64,000 nt of DNA from Spirometra erinaceieuropaei (lineage: Eukaryota; Platyhelminthes; Cestoda; Diphyllobothriidea; Diphyllobothriidae), in assembly GCA_902702965.1 (NCBI GenBank), contig CACRXP010000147.1, positions 168,852 through 232,851 on the forward strand. Reading direction: 5' to 3'. Within the stretch, counting starts at the first letter, position 1. Each line of letters begins with the position of its first letter. The notes beneath the pieces are model-generated. The model did no database searches. It worked only from the letters and a program-made list of their open reading frames with translations, and had not been told where the DNA came from. The translations under genes were made by a program, and so were the position numbers. This document shows, in pieces, positions 21,601 through 32,329 of this stretch.

Positions 21601-21801
21601 GCCTTTTGAATTTTACAATGGGAATTTTCGCAACTCTAAAAAGAAGTTCGTTCGAAGGCCGGTACCCAGAAGTAAGTGAATCATCATGGGATTATGCTGC
21701 ACGGTTAATAATGTAACAACCCAACTTAAATTATCTTTTTTTAGTCGAAAACGAATTTCGGAATTTGGGCTAACATCTCATGATTTAGCACACCTTCTGT
21801 A

Positions 21802-22669
21802 TTTGCCTTGTTTAATTTCCGAGGAAATTAATGCGCGAACTTGGAGTAATTCTTTCGAAATGGGCCTTTTCAGGCACGCTCCAAATTTTGATATGAATAT
21901 TTGAGCTGATACCTGTGTTGTTAGTATGGTAAATCATTGCACACCTTCTGTATGCCGGGTAAGCAAATCCATTCCGACCAGGTCATTCAAATCCAGTAGG
22001 TAACATCCATTCGAACCACAGCTGAAAAGGCCATCTCGAGAACGGATAAACGAGTCTGTGGGATGATTTGCCCTCAATGAACTATGTCTTCCAGGTACGA
22101 AAAGTATCCAAAGCTAAAAATCGGTAGTTGGAAGAGACGATCGCATCGTTTCCATTAGGTGACATTAAAACGCCCGATGGTCGGGTCGTCAGTTAATTAT
22201 CAGAAATGCTTAATGGTTTTGGACCATACACCCTAATTATCTATCTCGTGCACCCTGTCATTGTGCGCGGACATTCATTTTCAGTCGCCACTCCACCTGC
22301 ATCGGAGGTCTGTTTTAGTCCGTGCATTGTTTACACGTATTGGCCACGGGGTGGTTTTGTCCAGGGCCGCATTCGAGCGAGGCAGGTGTGTGCTTGCACT
22401 CCGTGACCTTGAGACCATTGTCCAATTAAGCGCAGGTGTTCGCAATAGGCGAGCGTCGCGCGCATGCCGACCAAAAGAATGTCCCCTCTTCCATCCCCTC
22501 TCCCGTCCCACTTAGCGGGAAGGTATGCGGTCGACCAAAATATGCTTGTCATAAGTACTGGTGTTCTCCACCCTGTCGCCCAATCACGACATTTCTGGCC
22601 AAACTAAGTAAACAGTGCGCAGCTGACTTTTTTCCGACCAGATTAGGTTGGTCAGGCCTAGTCAGCAAA
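21802..22669. other. Unassigned sequence
   Basis: The sequence GCACACCTTCTGTAT at the end of foldback copy d recurs at about 21945, suggesting a duplicated end. The part after 22260 is GC-richer, with overlapping frames but no domain. Confidence 0.4.
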
Positions 22670-23273
22670 AACAAGTTTTCCAATTCCCGAATAATTTTTG
22701 AACTCGCTCTACCGTCACACATGGATTCAGGGTTTCCAAACTACAAGCCGTATATTTTCCGCGTACGGAAAACTACACATTTCTCTATGGTAATAAAGGG
22801 GGACCATATAGGGTTCATAAAATTAAGCAGTGGATTTTATCCATATTGTTAATTTTACAAGCCATATTTGTAAATGCAGATACATGACGTTTTATGAACG
22901 GCCATCTCACAGTATTTAAAAGTCCCACAATTGGAAATTTTTTTAAAACCGAATTATACTATTCCTTTGAGTATAAATTGGAAGAAGACGTAATTATCTA
23001 CCGAATGAGCAAAAGAATGAATATCTTTATGCATGTTTTCCATGAAATATAATTGGACTTTTAGGGACATATAAAATAAATGAGACAAAATCATGCAATT
23101 TAAATAGTCATTTTTTACAAAGTGTAGTTTTTTGTATGCAACCGGAAGGAAGTTCATTCGAAAGCCGACACCCTGAGGTAACTGACATATTATAGAATTA
23201 TGTTGCAGGCTGACTAGTTTTACAGCCCTACTTAATAAATCTTTTCGAAACGGAAACACATTTTGGAATTTCG
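22670..23273. mobile_element. Truncated foldback element, copy e
   Basis: Collinear with 60985-61560 of the complete copy: the CCAATTCCCGAATAATTTT start, GGATTCAGGGTTTCCAAAC, ACTACAAGCCGTAT and the CATGAAATATAATTGGACTT region. It stops within the terminal repeat at TTTCGG. Both termini are missing. Confidence 0.8.
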
Positions 23274-23754
23274 GCAGTTTATAAAACAACGTGCTGAGGA
23301 GCTGCGTCGGTCGCAATCGCTTCGTGTCAAAACAACCGGATGGAAGTTATGGTGGACCGCTTTTTCTGTTAAACACTACTTGAAGAGCTCTGCCGCCTCT
23401 TTTCATTTTGTACTGAAATAATTTAGCAGGTGCGAAGAGTTTTAAGATATCAGACACGTGATAGGTGGTTTCCAGGTGGGACGTCCGTGTGTTCGGCCTG
23501 CACCAAGCAAATATTGCCAGTGTGAGACTCGAATTTACTGGATCAAGACTTGCGTTTTAGGGAGATTTTAGTGTAGCACGTGAGCTTACACCTATAATGT
23601 TCGCTCAATGCATTACTACATGCTGGTGGGAGTTATTTTGAACGAGTTGCTTTGAGCTACTGGAGGAAGTATCTGATTTGGTGCCACCCAGATCGAGTTT
23701 ATGCTTCACTGGATGGTAAGTCCCACCTGGGTTATTTGTGTCACTGAATGTGCC
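23274..23754. other. Unassigned spacer
   Basis: I see no gene or repeat family here. Confidence 0.45.
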
Positions 23755-24590
23755 GCTTTCAGATTTATCGACCTCTCCTTTCAAAAGAAGTGGAGGCGTT
23801 CACCGGGAGAGGTTTAATGGAGGTCTGACGTTTAGAGTAGTTGCTTCATCTACTCATCTTCAGAGACCCGAAGTCATGTGTACATTTCTCCTTATATATC
23901 GCACTTTGATGCGTGGCCCGCCAACGCCGCCTGTGTAGCTGCATCCGACCCGCATGTCACAGTGACCTGAATCGTCCCCGCCCTCGTCGGTTGCAGAGAT
24001 AGTTGACGGTCCCGATTGTCCCGCGCCGTGACCGTCCCCCGTTAAGAAGGTTCGTAAAGTCAGATAGGGGGAAGGCAAGTTAATGTGGCGGTTGAAAGAG
24101 CAGTCCGTGGACATCCAGGCTTCTTGCACCTGCCTTGTTGTATGATCATCGCCCCGGCCCACAATCTCAACGGCCTCAAAGTTGAAAATGTGTCCCATTT
24201 GCGCGGCATGGATTGCTACCTCCGACTTTGGGTCCAGCCTTCGCATGGCCAACTTACGCTCGTGCATTCGCGTTTGCCGGATCTGTCAACCGCCACATCA
24301 ACTTGCCTCCCCCTTATCTGACTTTACGAACCTTCTTGACGGCGGACGGTCACGGCGCGGGACAATCGGGACCGTCAACTATCTCCGCAGCCGACGAGGG
24401 CGGGGGCGATTCAGGTCACGGTGACATGCGGGTCGGATGCAGCCGCTACACAGGCGGCATTGGCGAGCCACGCTTCAAACGAAGAGCTGTGCGCATGACT
24501 TTCTAGTCCATGAAGATGGATAGAAGAAGCAACTGCTTCAAACGCCAGACCTCCAAAAAACCTCTCCTGGTAACGCCTCCTCTTCTTTTG
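23755..24590 (-). mobile_element. PLE remnant arranged as a large palindrome (PLE6)
   Basis: The left arm (about 23755-24100) and right arm (about 24285-24590) are inverted copies. The minus-strand translation at 23925-24090 (NRHINLPSPYLTLRTFLTGD) and the plus-strand translation at 24285-24455 (NRHINLPPPYLTLRTFLTAD) are nearly the same peptide. The centre (24100-24267 minus) encodes the end of a PLE endonuclease: HERKLAMRRLDPKSEVAIH, AAQMGHIFNFEAVEIVGRG, ending QEAW. This tail type matches the fragments at 32330-32651 and 50776-51420. The structure equals a PLE 3' end with an inverted terminal repeat attached. Confidence 0.75.
23822..23868 (-). ncRNA. Degenerate hammerhead-like motif in the PLE palindrome
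   Basis: On the minus strand CTGAAGA (23863-23857) is followed by a perfect six-base stem II (GAGTAG/CTACTC) and TAAA where GAAA is expected, then CGTC. The outer strands GGTCT and AGACC pair as stem I. The changed G makes activity unlikely. The right arm carries a further decayed copy at about 24505-24555. Confidence 0.45.
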
Positions 24591-25256
24591 ATATGCCACC
24601 TGGGAATCGCATTTTCGCTACTATTGATCTGTCCTTTCTATTTACGCTATCACCAGCAGTGTCAGAAGCTGGCATTGGTACATGTGCCACTGATGTGGTT
24701 CTGTCGCGGTCACTATTTAAGGTAGGACACTGGAACATGACCTCTCCCCCTCCCCCTCCCCCCCCCCCTACTACAGGTGGCCTTGAGCCAAATTTCAGGA
24801 AGGGTACCCATTTCCGCGTCCTCACCATTGCCTCAACCCTAGTCTTAACCCTAACCCAAACACCACTCGGAAGTAAGCGCAAGGCCACCCGTATTACGGG
24901 GGAGGTTCCTATCCTCGCGTTCCACCCTATATAATCATATAGTAGGTGGGGGACGTAGGAATGTCCAGTTTTGGGTCCACGCGATGGTCGTAGTAGGTCG
25001 CTTCGCTTGCTTACAGGTGCAGACTACGTCTACCATCCATTAACCGGCGCTCAACAATCTCATGTAGCTCCCCGAAGCTAGGCTCTGTCTTGAGGCCACA
25101 CCTGGATAGCCTTCTCGACAGGCGGGTTAAACCAGAATGGGGCATCGGGTGTTGTGCCTCCTCACACCCGGTAATCTCGTCTCCCTCCCCATTCCGCCCC
25201 CATCGCCTCCTCCCTCCCTCCCACTAAAAAAGTCCTACGGAGGAGGCGACATGGAA
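24591..25256. other. Intergenic sequence
   Basis: It contains a polypyrimidine run at 24744-24769 and a short telomere-like tract at about 24836-24862 (CCCTAGTCTTAACCCTAACC). I see no gene. Confidence 0.4.
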
Positions 25257-26626
25257 TCAAATATGTGGCTCAGGCAAACTCGGGTCACTCCCCAATAAAC
25301 AAAGACGTAACCCGTGGTGTGGTTCGGCAGCCGTTTGGGACGTCTCAGCAGCCCTGCTCTCCAACGCGAGGGAGAGGGGGCTATAAAAGATGTCCTAAAC
25401 ACATGGTGGGATCACGCCCTCTGCATGTTGACCGTGGCTCGCCAACCCAAAACACACGGTCGAAACCACCAGACAAACAATAACGACCCCCTCTCTTCCC
25501 GTCCTCCTCCCTCCCCCCCTACCCCACAGGCTGGTAGGATGAGTGCACTCACTCGGGCAGCCTGGAATGTTCATTCTCTTTTAGACAGTCTAAGGAGCAA
25601 CCGACCAGAACGAAGGACGGCCCTGGTCGCTTGAGAACTGGTGCGCCACAAGACGGACATCGCTGCCCTCAGTGAGACGCAGTTCTTTGAGCAGAATCAG
25701 CTGGAGCGGTTGTCCCAAAGGCAGGACAACGAGGGGCGGGTGTTGCCTTTGCCATCCGGAACGACATCGTGGGACGACGGCTTTGTCTGTCGCAGGGCAT
25801 CTGCGACCGACTGATGAGTCTGCGCCTGCCTCATTTGGAAGACAGATTCGCCAACATCATCAGAGCCTACGCCCCGTCGATGACCATCCCTGACGAGTTG
25901 AGGAACAAGTTCTACGAGGACCTGCACGCCCTCCTGGCGTCTATGCCGAGGGTGAGCAAACTAGTTGTCTTTGGCGACTTCAACGCCCGCGTTGGGGACA
26001 GACTGAGCTGCCTGGAGGGGAGTGCTGCGTCCTCACGGGATCGGCGGTTCCAACGACAATGGTCTCCTTATTCTGCGAACCTGCGCTAGGCACCACCACC
26101 TCCTGCAGACTAACACCTTTCGCCTGCTGATGAGGAAGAAGGCCACCCCCGATCGCGGCGCTGGCAGCTTCTGAACTATGCTTCCATCCGGCAGAACGGT
26201 AGGCAGGACGTAATGGTGACGAAGACGATTTGTGACGCCGGTGAATGAACAGACCACCGCCTCGTTACCTCCGCCTGCGACTCCACAGGCGGCTACAAGG
26301 TAAGCGGCCACTTGGTAAGTTGAATACTGTTCTGTTGAATCTGCCTGCTCACCGCTTATGCTTCAGTAATCAACTGACCCAGCGCCTGGAAGGCCTGTAA
26401 GTTCCAGATAAAAACGCCCCCATGGGGACCCGACGGTGCCAACTGTGGGGCGCTGTTAAATCGACCGATCTGGGTGACCCCGGCCGCGCATGTCGTCAGC
26501 ACCAGGACTCACTTGACGACCACGCCGCCGCCGACATAAACAACCTGCTCGCTGAAAAGAACAGACTACACAAAGCCTACATCGACGGTCCATTGCAAAC
26601 AAAGCGACGTTCGCCTACCAAAAAAC
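25257..26626 (+). mobile_element. RTE-like non-LTR retrotransposon, 5' part
   Basis: The start region has a TATA-like CTATAAAAG at 25381 and a pyrimidine-rich leader, then an apurinic-type endonuclease reading frame from about 25540. It breaks off at 26626, where the telomere-repeat TIR element is inserted; I do not recognise RTE coding sequence beyond that element, so the RT part is missing. A second copy of the same family is at 40980-42000 on the minus strand. Confidence 0.8.
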
Positions 26627-26640
26627 GGTAAGATGTGGTT
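25540..26640 (+). pseudogene. RTE-like LINE endonuclease, broken
   Basis: LINE endonucleases nick target DNA to prime reverse transcription. Readable pieces: LTRAAWNVHSLLDSLRSNRP, then a stop at 25632-25634, ELVRHKTDIAALSETQFFEQ (the ET motif), a frameshift, FANIIRAYAPSMTIPDELRN, and [16 protein letters not shown] at about 25960-26007 with the GDFNARVG catalytic motif. Further frameshifts precede NYASIRQNGRQDVMVTKTIC at 26170-26235 and a TDHRLV segment. The 26422-26631 frame (NNLLAEKNRLHKAYIDGP) is the linker before RT. Several stops and shifts make it non-functional. Confidence 0.85.
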
Positions 26641-26950
26641 TGGTAGTCCCACCTGATGAACACAATACTGTTCGGGTTGGGGTTATGGTTAGAAGTTAGG
26701 GTTAGCGGCTATGGTTAGGGGTTAGGGTTTAGGATTAGGGGTTGTAGTTATGGCTTAGTGCAACTGTTTCTCACCCATCCAATGCACAACCGCGCATTCC
26801 CAGTAGTTTTTCTTTTGCATACAACTACTTGAACTCGTTACCTGCGCGTTCTCCGGCCCCATCTGTAAAAACTGCCATTACAACCGGTCTCGTATTACGG
26901 GTGGCTGGAATTTGCTTACATCATGTGGGGGTACCAAACCACACCCGACC
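26627..26950 (-). mobile_element. Telomere-repeat TIR element, copy 3
   Basis: A 324-bp element with plus-strand start GGTAAGATGTGGTTTGGTAG and end CTACCAAACC-like (GTACCAAACCACACCCGACC), i.e. TIRs of about 30 bp. It has a perfect 8-bp duplication, CAAAAAAC at 26619-26626 and 26951-26958. The interior at 26670-26755 is a run of TTAGGG variants. Relative to copies 1 and 2 it is inverted. It sits at the end of the RTE-like LINE. Confidence 0.92.
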
Positions 26951-27339
26951 CAAAAAACCCTTTTACAGGGATGTCGCAACGGATGCTTGCTGGCACTGAG
27001 GACGAAAACAACGCTACACAGACGTGTAATGACAGAAAAAAGGCGTTTCGTTTTAGTGTGCCAAAAATGCGACCTGTAAAGTATTGTGGCACAGCTTTCA
27101 ATAACAAGTTAACGTCCCGCTGCAGTCCTGCGGTTATTCTGTCCTTTCTAAATCTACTCGTGATATACCGGTTTATTTTTTACATAGGTGACCATGTTTC
27201 GTTCATAGCGTCTTCTGTTTCATTTCGGTGGGTAATTTTTTTCCATTCGGATATATTCTTTGCTATTCACGCTGTCTCACCTTTCCAACCAGTGCATGCG
27301 CTACTCTTCGCTCTGAGTGTCAACGCACCAGTCATCTAC
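26951..27339. other. Intergenic sequence
   Basis: A 142-codon plus-strand frame (26923-27351) is rich in Phe, Ile and Val but overlaps the TIR element. I do not regard it as a gene. Confidence 0.4.
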
Positions 27340-28417
27340 CCACTCATCTGATCTCTGACTGACATCGGCACATTAGGCTCAACGATTCTACCAGCCACCC
27401 GATAGCCGGCATTCACACCTTCGACCTTCCATCTGTGCGGCCTGGTGACATGGCGTTGTGGCTGCGCGTTGTAGAGTCCCTTTTCGTCGTCCGCCAGATT
27501 ACAAGAGAGAATGCGAAATTTCACTGCGTTGCGGAAGCACTCCCAAGGTACATCGCCACGGACCTTCACGATATCATAGATAACCCGCTGATAGAAGCCC
27601 ACTAAAGGAGGCTCTCATCTCCCGCATTGCCCTGTCAACCCAAAACTTCAGCAGCGTTTGATTTCTGGGGAGCACCTTGGTGACAGAAAGCCTACAAAGC
27701 TTCTTAGGCGTTTGCAACAGCTGTCGGACGGACACAATCTGGATGCCACCATGTTCAAGCAGCTTTTCCTCCAACGACTGCCCTCTTCTGTGCAAGTTAT
27801 CCTTGAGCCTAAAAGTCCTTCTTCGACTGTTCAGATGCTCGCAGAGACTGCTGACCGTATGCTCGAGTACAAGCAGCCTTCTGTTACGGCAAATGTTGCT
27901 AGTCGTACCCCAGCCGTGTCAACTGCGCCTACAATCGAGGATGTCATGAAACGTCTGGACGATCTCACCACTTAAGTTTCCCAGCTCTTTGGCGATTTCA
28001 TCCACGTCTCCAAATGCGGTTCTCGCGCTCCATCACTCTTATTCCTAGGACACAGCGTAGACGATATCCGTTGTCATGCCATAGACGCTAAAGCTTCAGC
28101 TATTCGGAAGTTCCCTGCTCCCACTTCTTTTCGACAGTTGTACCGTTTCATAGGTCCTGCTAATTTTTTTTGTATCGACATTTTATCCCTCACTGCGCTC
28201 GACTAATGTTACCCCTCACAGAGCTTTTACGGGGTAACAACCGCGGATTTTCTTTTCCCGGCAGAGCCGTGGACACCTTCCAACGTGTAACAGAGATCCT
28301 TGCGAATACAGCTGCTCTTTCTAACCCTCTAACTGAGGCTCCGCTGTCCATTGACGCTGACGCCTCCAGTTGCGCCATAGGTGCAGCCCCGCAGCAACAG
28401 GCCCCAACGAGCATCCT
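27340..28417 (+). pseudogene. Ty3/Gypsy-type retrotransposon gag-pol remnant with internal deletion
   Basis: The first part (about 27440-27960) reads as a Gag capsid: LWLRVVESLFVVRQITRENA, LPRYIATDLHDIIDNPL, ISGEHLGDRKPTKLLRRLQQ, LFLQRLPSSVQVILEPK and a MLAETADRMLEY segment. It passes directly to the thumb and RNase H side of Pol (28040-28400): LGHSVDDIRCHAIDAKASAI, SFRQLYRFIG, HFIPHCARLMLPLTELLRG, and PLSIDADASSCAIGAAPQQQ (the RNase H start). Protease and the catalytic RT core are absent, so a large internal deletion has occurred. Stops and a frameshift near 28170 add to this. Confidence 0.85.
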
Positions 28418-28533
28418 GTTATGTATGCAAAACAGAGGGTTAATTGGAAATAGGACGTGTACTGAGTACGATAGACAGCACAAGTGAGGAGGCTTGTTGA
28501 CACGGCCGGGTATATGGCAAGGGGGACTGTCAT
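28418..28533 (-). repeat. LTR end fragment, inverted
   Basis: This matches the reverse complement of 31741-31831 (TGTTATGTATGCAAAACAGA, AATTGGAA, ACTGAGTACGATAGACAGCA and the TATGGCAAGGGGGACTGTCA segment) with an 11-base insertion (ttgttgacacg). It abuts the Gypsy remnant in opposite orientation. Confidence 0.75.
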
Positions 28534-28625
28534 GGAGCATTTTGAGCGTCATAGAGGCCTTTGCAGCTCAATGTGCCAACGCTGAACCCGTTCTACTCTT
28601 AAGGTACGTACTCCTAAAGTACGTA

Positions 28626-30537
28626 CAGTACGTGACCTATCTCATGAAATCCGATAACGGAATTTGACGGGAGAATTTCTGGACGCCTTTAACGTTGCCC
28701 ATTTTGATCGCTCATCCACATCCTTCAATGAAATGTTCTTTTCTTGTTCAGAAATTGTGTTTACGTAATTATATCAAGTAAAATATCAGTAAATTTTAGC
28801 GAAAATAGACGTTGGATTATATTCGTGCACTGTCCTATGTTTATACACGTCCTAGACTCCGGTTACACATGTGAGCGACTTTTTCATTGAAAGGAAAGTA
28901 ATTTCTCCGAGAGAATTTTAATATACAGATTTAGCCGGACAAGACAGTTTATTTTATGTCCGATGTTAACCATGCTGAGCAACCTGCTAACAAAAAGGTT
29001 ATTTTAGAAAAACCAGGGATTTTATCAATTCCTAAGTGTCGAATTAGCAGTTCTGTTCGATTTGGTGCCCTAAAGTGCAGTAATAACGCAGATAGGGATT
29101 TCTTCGTTTAAATGGGCTGACATCTTTTTGCTGTTTGGAATATTCTAACTGGTGTCACATAAATGACCACTACCGAATGGTCATTTCCAGCTTTAAACAC
29201 ATGACACACTACTTTTCGTGCATTTTAGCTCCTGCGCATACTTTATTCAGAAATAGAACGAGCAGGAGATTAATAGTTTCATAAAAATATCAGTATTTTT
29301 ATGGGCGCTCTGCCGTGCATTCATAATCGAAGAACATAGTCTAAAAGCGAACAAAAATAGTGGAAATGGCCTCAATGTATAGAGAAAGGCATGTTTTTAC
29401 ATTTACGGTAGAAAAATATTAGGATTGCCTAGGAACGTGAAAGAAACCGCCTAAAGTGTCATATTTTTACTTAGCCTCATCGTACAAAAATGCAACGTAC
29501 ACAGAGACCCGCCAACGGAGTGCAGTAGTAAAGCCCTTCTTAAAGATGTAACTTATTAAGGAAAGTTTCCTTATTGATCAAAGGCATATTCGTTGGTGAG
29601 TTTCGTTATGGACAGTCATTTTTCTCGAAAATGAATTTCGATGTTTGAATGGGTCTTCACATGTGACCCAAACGACCATCTACGTGAAAAGGAGCGCCTG
29701 AGCACACACTAATTCGGTAAATGCCTTCAAGAATAATCTTATTTTAAAGTTCTCAACAGACAGGTAATTCAGGATCTGTCTTTATGGAAGATCGGGTGAA
29801 AACACTGAAAATCATGAAGTATTCAGCAACATTTCGAGGCCGATCTGAAACTCTACGTAATCCAAAACGAAGGAAAAGTATAAAGTAATTTAGCAGAAGA
29901 AAAGTTCTGTCTATAAACACAGAGTTGTATGTTTACGATCAAGCAGGTCAGTTCTATTTAAATGTGTTAGTTACCGACTGGCATCATGGCATGTCACCTT
30001 ATGAAAACTTTTGTTCCTACGACGTCCCCATCGGTGAATTCAAGCAAAATCCAACTTCACTCGTTGAATCTCATCTCGTTTAACTGAAAATACACAAGGA
30101 TAACAAAAAACGCTGGAAAACTGTTTTGGAATCTATACTCGGAATGTAGGCAGTTGATAAACCGTCATATATGAAATCACACCAATTATTAAACGATATT
30201 TAGATGTAAACTTCACTAAAACACAGTTATTAGACGGTATTTTATGTCTACTTTCATATTTACTACGTTTTTGGTATGAGAATACATTCTATAATCCAAA
30301 AACGAAGTTTACTAAATTAGAGCCATTTCTGAAGTTTTCGGGATATTGCGCTTTTCAAAACAAATCGACATTTCTAAACAACGCAACACTGCTTATAATA
30401 TTTCTTTTATGTTTTTAATTCTTTTAAACTTGTGGTTAATTAACATAGACATGGGACTCATGAAATGGTGTCGGTTTGCGAGTGATTGGTACTCATTCGT
30501 AAATTTCGACACATTTCATGAGTTAGGTCACTAACTG
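28626..30537. mobile_element. Long TA-flanked TIR element, copy f
   Basis: A 1912-bp AT-rich non-coding element flanked by TA at 28624-28625 and 30538-30539. Its terminal repeats are short, CAGTACGTGACCTATCTCAT and ATGAGTTAGGTCACTAACTG, and the interior is not self-complementary. It is homologous in opposite orientation to 42005-43812 over its length. The termini resemble those of the foldback family, suggesting the same transposase. I see no transposase in either copy. Confidence 0.85.
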
Positions 30538-30539
30538 TA

Positions 30540-31740
30540 GCAGAATCTGAAACTCACAAAAGTGCCTTACGACATGTTCATACGTAAGATGACCACTTGA
30601 TAATGGACCCTTTCACGGTTACTTGTGGTGTGTACGCAAATGGGGAACCATATCGGTACATTTAAACAAAGTATTGCATGTAAGTGCTAAAAAGACTGCA
30701 TTTTAGGGCATGAGGTCACGCAGACTTTCATATGTGAAATTTTCAAATCGATAAAAAGTGTAGTTTGCTTAAAATAACCCGCTGTCCACATCCCATTTAA
30801 CAAGACTCGCGCAAAACAAAAGAACGGTTCTCCCGTGCGGCTAGTTCTGTTTGGTAAAATTCTTGAGGTGTATTTCTCCCCTCTCAAAGACAAACACGTT
30901 CGGATTCGCAGCCTTCGTCAAGGACAACTATTAACCTAGGAAATTATCCATATATACGGAAACGTAGATGGTGTTTGACAACATGACTTCGACATACATT
31001 CAGCACGGAAAAAAGTACATTTTCCCTAAGGGGCTTGGTAAATAAGCAAAATGCGCAACGTTTCAAATGCCTAAAAATGTTCATCTCGGTTTCCTTCATC
31101 ACACTTCATGAGTCAGTTCAGTAGATATCCCCCCGATGTCAAATAGTTTATTGTGTGCGTTCGTGCAAGTTCTGACTGGGCAGCAGGGAAGCGCAAGGTC
31201 ACACCTCTTTCTCCTATACTGACGCGAGTCAGAAAAAAAATCCAAACGGTCTGCGGAGATTCCTTGTAATTGTCCCTAAATTGTTATTCACAAAATAGTC
31301 AGAATTTCCTGTGAAAATGCCTCTCCGAGCACCGAATATGACATCCAGCAATCTGAGTGAGAAGTATTGTTAAAAAAGAATGTCAGGTAGTAGGTAGGGT
31401 AGACGCCAAGGGTCAGAACTTCGCTCGATCGACGCTTAAAGTGGACTTGTCAGCCGCATCAATACCTTGGCGATAGAAGGCAACAAGTCGAGCGGTAGAC
31501 TCCGGACAGTGCATCACAGACATCATAAAGGCTGGGAATATCATGAAATATCGATCGATAACTCTACTGCGCAGGTCACGCCTACCTCCAGATCTTTTAA
31601 AGAGGTGCCAGAGTAATTAGTGCAGCGTATCCTGCCCGGGCCGTCAGGACATCATGCCACAAATGCGTGACAAGCGAACGATCAAGGTCATGACCCCTGT
31701 GCACACCTTCTTTGTGCTGATTGGCCACCCATCAGCCTAT
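30540..31740. other. Intergenic sequence, possibly including the 5' part of an LTR
   Basis: No gene is visible. The LTR whose end is at 31831 probably starts within the last several hundred bases, but I cannot fix its start. Confidence 0.35.
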
Positions 31741-31831
31741 GACAGTCCCCCTTGCCATATACCCGGCCTCCTCACTCGTGCTGTCTATCGTACTCAGTAC
31801 GCATCCTAGTTCCAATTAACCTTCTGTTTTG
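31741..31831 (+). repeat. LTR end fragment with putative primer-binding site
   Basis: The sequence ends GCATACATAACA and is followed directly by TTGGCGACGCAGCG, the usual position of a retrotransposon primer-binding site. It is the inverted match of 28418-28533. The leader after it (to about 32025) shows a short open frame starting MATQREKQQL, which may be a Gag start; I do not recognise it further. Confidence 0.6.
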
Positions 31832-32099
31832 CATACATAACATTGGCGACGCAGCGCGAGAAACAACAGCTAGATGAGGGTGAAGGATCCAATTGGTGTT
31901 GTGATGATGCACAAGTTCGTGTTCAGGTGCAGAAAAATGCTAAAACATGTGGGGGGCTAAATGTGGCAGCTCAAGTTAAAAACACCGGTAAGACTGACTT
32001 CTATGGCCCCCTAAACAGGACATGATAATAAGAACGCCCCGTCCAAGTAATAAAGATGGACCTGCGAATAATTCCCGAAATGGCAAAATATCCCCGTGT

Positions 32100-32290
32100 C
32101 CTTACCCCAACAACAGCCATCATATGAAACTAAACCGTTGCCCCAATCTTGAACCCAACCCCCACCGTAAACTTTAACTGTGCAGCTAACGCTAGCTCCA
32201 ATCTTAACGGGATCCTGACTTTCCTTACCGGTAACGTTAAATATAGCCTTAAATCTAATTCTTAACTTAGCCCTAACCTTTATTTCACTG
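32100..32290. repeat. Strongly degenerate telomere-like tract
   Basis: Recurrent AACC, TTAACC and CCCTAACC units in the plus strand, less regular than those at 53690-54080. Confidence 0.4.
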
Positions 32291-32329
32291 GAAGTTGGTT
32301 CAAAGTCACTCGTATTGTAGGCAGTTAGT

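Larger units (their letters stand above)
19505..21637 (-). mobile_element. Penelope-like retroelement PLE2, nearly intact but 5'-truncated
   Basis: A 2133-bp insertion bounded by a perfect 12-bp duplication, AAAAAGAAGTTC at 19493-19504 and 21638-21649. A 79-bp sequence at the 3' end (19502-19580) recurs without mismatch in inverted orientation at the 5' side (21532-21610), where it cuts into the N-terminal coding part. PLEs often insert 5'-truncated with terminal repeats in direct or inverted orientation, and this is a clear inverted case. Confidence 0.92.
18691..21799. mobile_element. TA-flanked foldback element, copy d, split by a PLE
   Basis: The left terminus CAGTAGATGTGCAAACCCAT follows TA at 18689-18690. 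The right terminus (ATGATTTAGCACACCTTCTG) is followed by TA at 21800-21801. The two parts are inverted relatives of each other and of the other foldback copies. The PLE at 19505-21637 interrupts it. Confidence 0.8.
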
